Below, piece by piece: positions 51,549 through 58,324 of a stretch of DNA of 64,000 bases; the stretch's first letter is position 1, and every line of letters begins with the position of its first letter. The stretch lies in the NCBI RefSeq assembly GCF_025822605.1, contig NZ_JACKTY010000045.1, positions 18,243 through 82,242 of the forward strand, in the 5' to 3' direction. The notes under the pieces were generated by a model. That model worked only from the letters and a program-made list of their open reading frames with translations, was not told the origin of the DNA and did not search any database. The DNA comes from Mycolicibacterium komossense. Its GTDB lineage: Bacteria > Actinomycetota > Actinomycetes > Mycobacteriales > Mycobacteriaceae. A program made the translations under genes and the position numbers.

Positions 51549-52747
51549 TGCCGGACGGCGACCTCGCGATGATCCGGCGCGCCGGTCGGGTCGCGGCGCT
51601 GCAGGCATCGCTCGCCCTGACACTGGTGTTGCTGATTGTGGGAGCGGCGGTGTTCTTCGTCGACACCCACGTCCAGAACCAGCAGATCGTTTCGGAACTG
51701 AACTCTGTCGCGTCGACCGCCGACGATGCCACCGATCCTCCACCCGGAACCATGCTGGTGCTGCGCGACCGTGCCGGCAAGGTTGAAGCCAGCTCCGATG
51801 ACCTACCCACCGCGGAGTTGCTGCGACGGCCAACAGGGTTGTTCGACAACGTAATTGGGGGTGCTCGCTACCGCGGGTTGGTTGCCGACAAGCCCGAAGG
51901 CAGGGTGGTCGTGCTACTTGACCTGCGTCCGTACGAAGCCGGCCGCAGTCGTCTGCTGCTGTCGTTGGTGATCGCCGAGCTCGCGGGGATCGCGGCATCG
52001 GTAGCGGTGGTCATTCTGCTCACCAGGCGGTCAATCCGTCCATTGACGGAGGCATTGGCCTTACAGCGCAGATTCGTCGCCGATGCCTCACACGAACTTC
52101 GCGCGCCGTTGACTGTCCTACACACCCGGGTTCAGATGCTCGGCCGTCGTTTCGACGACGGGGACGCCCATGCCGCCAAAGCGGAGATCGAGGCCCTTGC
52201 TTCTGATACCCGCGCTCTTGGTGCGGTGATCGAAGACCTGCTGGCCTCGGCGTCGATGACGGTGGACGGCACTCCCCGCGATCGCGTCGACCTGTCACAG
52301 CTGGCAGACACAGTGCACGACACGATGGCGCAGCATGCCGAATCGGCAGGAGTGAGGTTGGTTGTGGAAGACCACACCGAGGGGAGCGGCTGCGTCGTCC
52401 TGGGATCGGCCTCGGCACTGCGGCGCGCGACCGCGTCACTTGTCGATAACGCACTTGTCCACCAACACCCTGGCGGCACGATCACGCTACGAGTCCGGCG
52501 CCAGGGCGACCGTGCGGTGATCGATGTGCAGGACGACGGAGTCGGGATAGCATCCGACGCGATGGCCACCTTGTTCAACCGGTTCTCGCACGGACATGCG
52601 CACACCGTGACCGGCGGTGCCCGGCGTTACGGCATCGGGCTGGCGCTCGTTCGGGAGATCGCCCACGCGCACCGCGGTGAGATCAGCGTCGCGCACACCC
52701 CTGGCGGCGGGGCCACTTTCACGCTGTCGATCCCAGCTGCGGGGTGA
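51545..52747 (+). CDS. Membrane sensor histidine kinase
   Basis: A 400-residue kinase. Two membrane helices (about 17-40 and 138-160) enclose an extracytoplasmic sensor of about 100 residues. The H box is RRFVADASHELRAPLTVLHTR and the N box SLVDNALVHQHPGG. The G boxes are DVQDDGVGI and RYGIGLALVREIAHAHRGEI. No HAMP domain is obvious between helix 2 and the H box beyond a short linker. Its stimulus is unknown; cell envelope redox state would fit the neighbours. Start ATG 51545 overlaps the regulator stop. Confidence 0.92.
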   Translation: MMPDGDLAMIRRAGRVAALQASLALTLVLLIVGAAVFFVDTHVQNQQIVSELNSVASTADDATDPPPGTMLVLRDRAGKVEASSDDLPTAELLRRPTGLFDNVIGGARYRGLVADKPEGRVVVLLDLRPYEAGRSRLLLSLVIAELAGIAASVAVVILLTRRSIRPLTEALALQRRFVADASHELRAPLTVLHTRVQMLGRRFDDGDAHAAKAEIEALASDTRALGAVIEDLLASASMTVDGTPRDRVDLSQLADTVHDTMAQHAESAGVRLVVEDHTEGSGCVVLGSASALRRATASLVDNALVHQHPGGTITLRVRRQGDRAVIDVQDDGVGIASDAMATLFNRFSHGHAHTVTGGARRYGIGLALVREIAHAHRGEISVAHTPGGGATFTLSIPAAG

Positions 52748-52751
52748 CCTG

Positions 52752-53021
52752 TCAGGCCAGTGCCATGAACAGCTTCTCCAACTCGGCTTCGGTCAAGGGT
52801 TCTTTGCCATCGGAACTCTCGCCGGTGAGACATTCCCGCATACCGGTGGCGACGATCTTGAATCCGGCTCTGTCCAGTGCCCTGGACACCGCGGCGAGTT
52901 GGGTGACGACATCTTTACAGTCGCGGCCTTGTTCGATCATCGAGATCACCCCGGCCAGTTGTCCTTGGGCGCGCCGTAGTCGATTCAGAACCGCGGCGAC
53001 GCTGTCTTCGTCTCCAACCAT
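52752..53021 (-). CDS. cstR: CsoR-family repressor, CstR-like (persulfide sensor type)
   Basis: An 89-residue all-helical repressor of the CsoR/RcnR family: LNRLRRAQGQLAGVISMIEQGRDCKDVVTQLAAV. In copper-sensing M. tuberculosis CsoR the ligands are Cys36, His61 and Cys65. Here the equivalent positions are Cys35, Gly60 and Cys64. Two Cys without the His is the CstR pattern, in which the Cys pair forms di- or polysulfide bridges. The neighbours (persulfide dioxygenase, SQR, rhodanese) support this. Operator-like palindromes lie 43 bases upstream and in front of the divergent operon, so it probably represses itself and the module. Confidence 0.85.
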   Translation of the reverse strand: MVGDEDSVAAVLNRLRRAQGQLAGVISMIEQGRDCKDVVTQLAAVSRALDRAGFKIVATGMRECLTGESSDGKEPLTEAELEKLFMALA

Positions 53022-53063
53022 CGGGATCCCCTTCCGTCCGTCTGTGTAGCAGTGTTAACACTG

Positions 53064-53077
53064 TACCCACCGGGGTA
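53064..53077. promoter_or_regulatory. CstR operator-like palindrome
   Basis: TACCCACCGGGGTA, 43 bases upstream of the repressor start. Suited to autoregulation. Confidence 0.6.
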
Positions 53078-53253
53078 TATGCCCGGTGAACTGAGCGCGA
53101 CGTCACGCCGACGTCCTCGGTGGCCGCGGAGCGTTGACCAGTGCGGCAGACCAAGCGGTCTCGAGTTCCGCCGTTGTCCGTCGTGTGGAGCCGGCGGTGA
53201 ACAGAGTTCTTGGGAGATTGGTACCAACGGGAGTCTGTCAGGGCATGACACAT

Positions 53254-53326
53254 ATACCCCGCAGGGTATTTAGAGCGACCGGAATAAATATACCCCAGGG
53301 GGTACTATACATACCTATGGGGGTAT
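53254..53326. promoter_or_regulatory. Three CstR operator-like palindromes upstream of persulfide operon
   Basis: ATACCCCGCAGGGTAT (53254-53269), TACCCCAGGGGGTA (53291-53304) and ATACCTATGGGGGTAT (53311-53326). All follow the TACCCY-N-GGGGTA pattern of CsoR/CstR operators. The last ends 46 bases before the start at 53373 and would cover the promoter. Confidence 0.65.
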
Positions 53327-53372
53327 ATGTCAGAATGGCATTACCCAAGGCGCCGAGAGAGAGAAGTCAGCG

Positions 53373-54752
53373 ATGATCTTCCAGCAGTACTACCTGGACT
53401 GCCTGTCCCACGCGTCCTATCTGGTCGGTGATGAAACGACCGGTCGCGCTGTCGTTGTCGATCCGCAGCGCGATGTCGCGGAGTATGTCGCCGATGCCAA
53501 GGAATGCGGTCTGACCATCGAACTGGTCATCGAGACGCACTTCCATGCGGACTTCCTCTCCGGGCACCTCGAACTTGCCAAGGCTACCGGTGCGAAGATC
53601 GCCTACTCCAGCGTCGCCGAGACCGAGTTCGAATCGATGGGGGTGGCCGACGGTGAGCGATATTCGCTCGGAGATGTGACATTGGAGTTCCGCCACACGC
53701 CGGGACATACCCCGGAATCGATGAGCATCGTGATCTACGAGCACGCCAACGACGAGGTTCCCTTCGGCGTGCTGACCGGCGACGCCTTGTTCATCGGCGA
53801 TGTGGGTCGCCCGGACCTGCTGGCCTCGATCGGTTTTACCCGCGAGGAACTCGCCGACATGCTTTATGACTCGCTGCACGACAAACTGATGACGTTGCCC
53901 GACGCGACCCGGGTGTATCCCGCGCACGGCGCAGGATCGGCGTGCGGCAAGAACCTCTCGACCGACCTGTGGTCGACCATCGGTGAGCAGAAAGCGACGA
54001 ATTACGCGCTGCGGGCCCCCGACAAAGGGACGTTCATGAACCTCGTCACCGAGGGGCAGCCGCCGGCGCCCGGTTACTTCGTCTATGACGCGATCCTCAA
54101 CCGCAAGGACCGCGGACTGCTCGACGAGAGCAAGACGCCGGCCGCGATGACCTATGACCAAGTCCAGGCCGCCATCGACAACGGCGCCGTCCTCGTCGAC
54201 GGACGCACTCCCGAGGAATTCGCCCAGGGCCACCTGCGGCACGCGATCAACATCGGACTCGAAGGCCGCTACGCCGAGTTCGCCGGTTCGGTGCTCCCGT
54301 CCGATGTCGACATCGTGCTTTTCACCGAGCCCGGCTATCAGCTCGAAGGTAAGAACCGGCTGGCCCGGATTGGATTCGACCGGGTGATCGGTTACCTGCC
54401 CGAGCCCTACCAGGAGATGCTCGATCACCGCGACGACGTCGCAGTGGCGTCGCGGTTGACGGCCACGGCCTTCGACGAACGCGCCTCGCGCATCCAGAAC
54501 CTTCAGATCGTCGATGTCCGCAATCCGGGCAAAGTCGAGGCCGGCACCATCCCGCGCGCGATCCCGATCCCAGTGGGCCAATTGCCCGCGCGGCTAGGTG
54601 AGCTCGATGCCACTGTGCCGACTGTCGTGTACTGCGCGGGCGGTTACCGATCGTCGGTCGCGGCGAGCTTGTTGCGCCAGAAGGGTTTCACCGACGTCAG
54701 CGACATCCTGGGCGGCTACGGCGCCTGGGCCGACGCACACCAGAACGCCTGA
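53373..54752 (+). CDS. Persulfide dioxygenase-rhodanese fusion (CstB-like)
   Basis: A 459-residue protein. N-terminal metallo-beta-lactamase domain of the ETHE1/persulfide dioxygenase class: ETHFHADFLSGH (His56, His58, Asp60, His65), RHTPGHTPES, LTGDALFIGDVGRPDL and YPAHGAGS supply the iron ligands. Then two rhodanese domains. The first (about 255-355) has VLFTEPGYQLEGKNRL where the Cys loop should be, so it is a pseudo-rhodanese. The second (about 370-455) has VVYCAGGYRSS with Cys421. This MBL-pseudorhodanese-rhodanese order is that of staphylococcal CstB, which turns persulfide into thiosulfate. First gene of the CstR-controlled operon. Confidence 0.9.
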   Translation: MIFQQYYLDCLSHASYLVGDETTGRAVVVDPQRDVAEYVADAKECGLTIELVIETHFHADFLSGHLELAKATGAKIAYSSVAETEFESMGVADGERYSLGDVTLEFRHTPGHTPESMSIVIYEHANDEVPFGVLTGDALFIGDVGRPDLLASIGFTREELADMLYDSLHDKLMTLPDATRVYPAHGAGSACGKNLSTDLWSTIGEQKATNYALRAPDKGTFMNLVTEGQPPAPGYFVYDAILNRKDRGLLDESKTPAAMTYDQVQAAIDNGAVLVDGRTPEEFAQGHLRHAINIGLEGRYAEFAGSVLPSDVDIVLFTEPGYQLEGKNRLARIGFDRVIGYLPEPYQEMLDHRDDVAVASRLTATAFDERASRIQNLQIVDVRNPGKVEAGTIPRAIPIPVGQLPARLGELDATVPTVVYCAGGYRSSVAASLLRQKGFTDVSDILGGYGAWADAHQNA

Positions 54753-54759
54753 ACATACC

Positions 54760-55962
54760 GTGACCAGCACAGCGAAGCATCAGATTCTTATCATCGGTGG
54801 CGGAACCGCCGGCATCACCGTCGCGGCCCGCATGCTACGCAAGGGCTACACCGACGTTGCGGTCATCGAGCCGTCGAGCGTGCACTACTACCAGCCACTG
54901 TGGACTCTTGTCGGTGGTGGGCAGGCAGAGGCCTCGACGACCGAGCGCACCGAATCCTCGGTGATGCCCAAGGGAGTCAACTGGATCAAGAACGCCGCCA
55001 ACGGCTTTGATCCCGAGCACAACACGGTGACCTGCGCCGACGGCGCGGCCTACGAGTACGACGTGCTGGTCGTGTGCCCGGGAATCCAACTCGACTGGGC
55101 TAGTACCGAGGGGCTCGTGGAGGCGCTGGGCCACGACGGGGTGTCATCGAACTACCGGTTCGATCTCGCGCCGCGGACATGGGACCTCATTCGCAACCTG
55201 CGTTCGGGCACAGCAGTTTTCACTGTTCCCTCCGGCGCGATCAAGTGCGCGGGAGCTCCGCAGAAGATCGCCTATCTGGCCGCTGACTACTGGCGATCGC
55301 AGGGAGTGCTCTCCGAGATCGACATCCATCTGGTGATGCCGGGGGCACGGCCCTTCGGCATTCCAGCGATTGCCGACAGCCTGGATGCGGTCATCGCCGA
55401 CTACGGCATCACGTTGCACGCCAACTCCGAGGTGACCGCCGTGGACGCAGCATCGCGCAAAGTGAGCGTCACCAGCGTTGCCGCGGGTGGGACCGGCGCG
55501 ATGCTGCCGTACGACATGTTGCACGTCGTGCCGAGGCAATCCGCACCGGACTGGATCAAGGCCAGCCCGCTATCGACCGGCGATGCATACGGCTACGTCG
55601 ACATCGACAAGCGCACCCTGCAACAGGTGCGCTACCCGAATGTGTTCAGCCTCGGCGACGCGGGCTCATCGCCGAACTCGAAGACCGGAGCCGCCATTCG
55701 GAAACAGGCTCCCGTCGTCGTCGACAACGTCGATTCGTTCCTGAAGTGCCAGCCACTGCGCGCATCGTATGACGGCTACTCGTCGTGCCCGATCGTCACT
55801 TCATCGCACGCGGTGCTGCTGGCGGAGTTCGACTACGACTTCAACCTGGAGTCGTCGTTCCCAGTGCTCGACCCGACGACGCCGCACCGGTCGTACTGGT
55901 ACCTCAAGAAATACGGGCTCCCCCTCATGTACTGGAATCTCATGCTCAAGGGACTCGTCTAG
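54760..55962 (+). CDS. sqr: Sulfide:quinone oxidoreductase, human-like type II
   Basis: A 400-residue flavoprotein starting at GTG 54760, 8 bases after the preceding stop. FAD-binding GGGTAGITVAARM at the N-terminus. The two redox Cys of the animal-type enzymes are both present: Cys163 in SGAIKCAGAPQKIAY and Cys343 in YDGYSSCPIVT. SLGDAGSSPNSKTGAAIRKQ is the second FAD contact. C-terminal amphipathic segment YWYLKKYGLPLMYWNLMLKGLV would attach it to the membrane. It oxidises sulfide to persulfide, passing electrons to quinone and the sulfur to a thiol acceptor. Confidence 0.9.
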   Translation: MTSTAKHQILIIGGGTAGITVAARMLRKGYTDVAVIEPSSVHYYQPLWTLVGGGQAEASTTERTESSVMPKGVNWIKNAANGFDPEHNTVTCADGAAYEYDVLVVCPGIQLDWASTEGLVEALGHDGVSSNYRFDLAPRTWDLIRNLRSGTAVFTVPSGAIKCAGAPQKIAYLAADYWRSQGVLSEIDIHLVMPGARPFGIPAIADSLDAVIADYGITLHANSEVTAVDAASRKVSVTSVAAGGTGAMLPYDMLHVVPRQSAPDWIKASPLSTGDAYGYVDIDKRTLQQVRYPNVFSLGDAGSSPNSKTGAAIRKQAPVVVDNVDSFLKCQPLRASYDGYSSCPIVTSSHAVLLAEFDYDFNLESSFPVLDPTTPHRSYWYLKKYGLPLMYWNLMLKGLV

Positions 55963-55996
55963 CAATTTAATTGCGGCACAACAAAAGGACATCATC

Positions 55997-56359
55997 ATGG
56001 CCATCAAGAATCTATCCGCTGACGACTTCGAGAAGACTATCGCCGACAACTCCATCGTGCTGGTCGACTTTTGGGCATCGTGGTGCGGCCCGTGCCGGGC
56101 GTTCGCCCCGATCTTCGACCGTTCGGCTCAGTCGCGTCCGGAGGTCGTGCACGCGAAGGTTGACACCGAAGCCGAGCAGCAACTGGCCGCCACTCTGAAG
56201 ATCAGTTCGATCCCGACGATCATGGCCTTCCGAGACGGCATACTCATCTACCGTCAGCCGGGCGCGATGCCCGGTGCAGCCCTCGAAGATCTCATCACCA
56301 GGGTCAACGAGCTCAACATGGCAGACGTACGCGCCAAGCTCGCTGCCGCGAGCGCTTGA
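55997..56359 (+). CDS. Thioredoxin
   Basis: A 120-residue thioredoxin from ATG 55997 (AAAAGGAC upstream). Active site FWASWCGPCRAFAP (Cys30, Cys33). The cis-Pro loop is ISSIPTIMAFRDG. A C-terminal extension of about 12 residues (MADVRAKLAAASA) is longer than classical TrxA. In this operon it likely reduces persulfidated proteins or the rhodanese intermediates. Follows sqr by 34 bases. Confidence 0.92.
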   Translation: MAIKNLSADDFEKTIADNSIVLVDFWASWCGPCRAFAPIFDRSAQSRPEVVHAKVDTEAEQQLAATLKISSIPTIMAFRDGILIYRQPGAMPGAALEDLITRVNELNMADVRAKLAAASA

Positions 56360-56393
56360 CCGAATCCGAATCCGAACCAGTCAAGGAGATCCC

Positions 56394-56537
56394 ATGTGCT
56401 ACCCCGCAGAATGTCCGAATTGCCACAGGACCGGCTGGGCCGGCTGCGGCGAGCACCTCGATGACGTGATGCAGTCGGTGCCCGCTGCGCAACGTTGCAT
56501 ATGCGTGCAGCATCCAGCACCCCGAGAAGGGAAATGA
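56394..56537 (+). CDS. Tiny Cys-rich protein, paralogue 1
   Basis: A 47-residue protein from ATG 56394 (AAGGAG upstream), 34 bases after thioredoxin. Cysteines: MCYPAECPNCHRTGWAGCGEH, then AAQRCICVQHP. It matches the protein at 62068 across C-x2-C-x7-C-G-x-H, V-P-A-A-Q-x-C. The C-x2-C ... C-x-C/H spacing suggests a zinc knuckle or a persulfide-accepting thiol protein. The stop overlaps the DUF302 start by 4 bases (ATGA). Confidence 0.75.
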   Translation: MCYPAECPNCHRTGWAGCGEHLDDVMQSVPAAQRCICVQHPAPREGK

Positions 56538-56953
56538 ACATGTCACTGGCAATATCTGTCACACTGCGCGCACCATTTGAAGTAGCAATTGAGCGGACGC
56601 GAAAAGCCCTGTCTGATCAGGGATTCGGAGTTCTCACCGAGATCGACATGCAAACCACGCTAAAGGCCAAACTTGGTGAAGACATGGAGAGTTACGTCAT
56701 TCTCGGGGCATGCAATCCGCCCCTTGCTCATCGAGCGGTCAATGTCGATCGGCACCTAGGGTTGTTGTTGCCGTGCAACGTCGTCGTACGGTCGGACCCG
56801 AATGACGACGGCGCGGTGATCATCGACGCAATTGATCCGGAGATCATGGTTCAGGTGGCCGACCAGCCGGGCCTGCGTGAGGTCGCTGACGAGGCGTCAA
56901 CCAAGTTACGCGCTGCTATCGAAGCACTGTCGCAGACCGCGCGCGAGCAGTGA
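56534..56953 (+). CDS. DUF302 protein
   Basis: A 139-residue protein, start ATG 56534 (or 56540), behind GAGAAGGGAA. DUF302 core: VAIERTRKALSDQGFGVLTEIDMQTTLKAKLG, then YVILGACNPPLAHRAVNVDRHLGLLLPCNVVV. The GACNPPLAxRA and LLLPCNVVV blocks are the family signature, with two conserved Cys. Function unknown; genes of this family often sit beside sulfur or metal detoxification genes. Translationally coupled to the tiny Cys-rich protein. Confidence 0.88.
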   Translation: MNMSLAISVTLRAPFEVAIERTRKALSDQGFGVLTEIDMQTTLKAKLGEDMESYVILGACNPPLAHRAVNVDRHLGLLLPCNVVVRSDPNDDGAVIIDAIDPEIMVQVADQPGLREVADEASTKLRAAIEALSQTAREQ

Positions 56954-56996
56954 GCGTAGCCCCTGATATGCGGGATATTCGGGGGAGTGGACACTG

Positions 56997-57770
56997 ATGA
57001 CCACCGTAATCGCGCTTGCCCTCGGCGCCGTCATCGGAGTACTTCTGGGACTCCTCGGCGGTGGCGGGTCCATCCTTGCTGTTCCTGCGCTGGTCTACGT
57101 GCTGGGTCTGGGCATCCAGCAGGCCATTCCGATGTCGCTGATCGTGGTCGGTACTGCATCGGCGGTGGGCGCACTGCCCAAGATTCGTGTTCGACAGGTC
57201 CAGTGGCGGCTGGCCGCTATTTTCGCGCTCGCCGGCATTCCCGCCACCTTTGTCGGCACTGCCATCGGCAAACACCTGCCGCAGCCGGTCCTCCTGATCG
57301 GCTTCGCCGTGGTCATGGTGGTGGCCGGAATCCGAATGCTGCAGGACAACAAAGACACCGGCACCGCATGCAAAGTCGGCGACTCCGGCATCAACTGGCG
57401 CCGATGCGCCCCGAGGTCCATCCCCGCAGGGTTTCTCGTCGGTCTGCTCACTGGACTCTTCGGCGTCGGTGGCGGCTTCCTGATCATTCCAGCCCTGGTG
57501 CTGATGCTCGGCGTGGAGATGCCGATCGCAATCGGGACATCGTTGGTCATCATCGTCGCCAATTCGGCCGCCGGGGTCATCTCACACCTCAGTGCGGGCA
57601 GCATCGACTGGTCGGTCACGACCGCTTTCGTCGGCACCGCCGTCCTCGGTTCGCTGATTGCCGGTCACCTCGGCACCAAACTCGACACTCGACGGCTGCA
57701 ACACTGGTTCGCTTACCTCGTCTTCGCAGCGGCGGTCTATGTCCTCATCGACACCGTCTTCATCGGCTAG
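56997..57770 (+). CDS. TauE/SafE-family anion (sulfite/thiosulfate) exporter
   Basis: A 257-residue membrane protein with about eight hydrophobic segments in two homologous halves. The inverted repeats open LGLLGGGGSILAVPALVYVLG and GLLTGLFGVGGGFLIIPALVLML, the signature of TauE/SafE. IPMSLIVVGTASAVGALP and IAIGTSLVIIVANSAAG are the paired second motifs. It probably removes sulfite or thiosulfate produced by the persulfide dioxygenase-rhodanese. ATG 56997, 43 bases after DUF302, same operon. Confidence 0.9.
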   Translation: MTTVIALALGAVIGVLLGLLGGGGSILAVPALVYVLGLGIQQAIPMSLIVVGTASAVGALPKIRVRQVQWRLAAIFALAGIPATFVGTAIGKHLPQPVLLIGFAVVMVVAGIRMLQDNKDTGTACKVGDSGINWRRCAPRSIPAGFLVGLLTGLFGVGGGFLIIPALVLMLGVEMPIAIGTSLVIIVANSAAGVISHLSAGSIDWSVTTAFVGTAVLGSLIAGHLGTKLDTRRLQHWFAYLVFAAAVYVLIDTVFIG

Positions 57771-57978
57771 AACCTCATCCCTCACAAGGTGTCGGCATTT
57801 GTCGCCGGCAGGACGATTCTTATTGTCTAAATGGTCTTTTCGTTCATAACCTGCTCGCGTTCGTAGTCATCGGTTGCCAAGTGCTCGTTGATTGGCGGGC
57901 CGGTCGTCAGATCCCAGTGATTATCGTCAGGATGCCCGGACAGCGGCGAGAAGGAAGGGGCGGTGGCAGCTTTCGCGA
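57771..57978. other. Convergent intergenic stretch
   Basis: About 210 bases between the exporter and rhodanese genes. A short AT-richer patch (57815-57850) stands out, but I see no clear terminator or gene. Confidence 0.3.
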
Positions 57979-58314
57979 TCAGGTGACGGTGCCGGCCGTG
58001 CCATCATTGCGAAGCGCGGGTTGCCCGGTCTCCTGCCATGCTGCCGTCCCGTCGACCACGTTGTAGACCGTAACCTCCGATGTCGCGAGTTTCGTTGCCG
58101 CCACACCTGATCGGTTGCCCGACCGGCACACCGCGACAACCGGCATGGCCGCGTCGAGGGTGTGCGCTTCGAGGTCGCGAAGTCTTACATGCACGGCGCC
58201 GGGAGCATGCCAGGCCGCCCACTCGTCATCTTCGCGAATGTCGAGCAGGAGGGCACCGGATCGTTCCATAAGCGCCTTCGCTCCTGCCGGATCGACTTCT
58301 TCCACGTCCATCAC
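57979..58314 (-). CDS. Single-domain rhodanese
   Basis: A 111-residue sulfurtransferase. LLLDIREDDEWAAWHAPGAVHV is the N-terminal rhodanese block. The active-site loop AVCRSGNRSGVAA carries Cys63, and VYNVVDGTAAWQETGQP the C-terminal block. Last gene behind mmpS-mmpL (11-base gap from the mmpL stop), so probably in that transcript. It accepts or donates persulfide sulfur. Confidence 0.9.
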   Translation of the reverse strand: MMDVEEVDPAGAKALMERSGALLLDIREDDEWAAWHAPGAVHVRLRDLEAHTLDAAMPVVAVCRSGNRSGVAATKLATSEVTVYNVVDGTAAWQETGQPALRNDGTAGTVT

Positions 58315-58324
58315 GACCTACCTT

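Larger units (their letters stand above)
53022..53372. other. Divergent promoter region with four CstR operator-like sites
   Basis: About 350 bases without a gene. The left edge carries one operator-like site near the repressor start and the right 120 bases carry three; the middle (53100-53240) shows nothing recognisable. Confidence 0.6.

Noticed and set aside
53367..54581. 404-codon minus-strand frame opposite the persulfide dioxygenase gene
   Set aside because: Shadow; the plus strand has the metallo-beta-lactamase and rhodanese motifs and the operator-bearing promoter.
55962..55974. GCAATTTAATTGC palindrome after sqr as a regulator site or terminator
   Set aside because: Single occurrence, overlapping the sqr stop, inside an evident operon; no U-tract follows.
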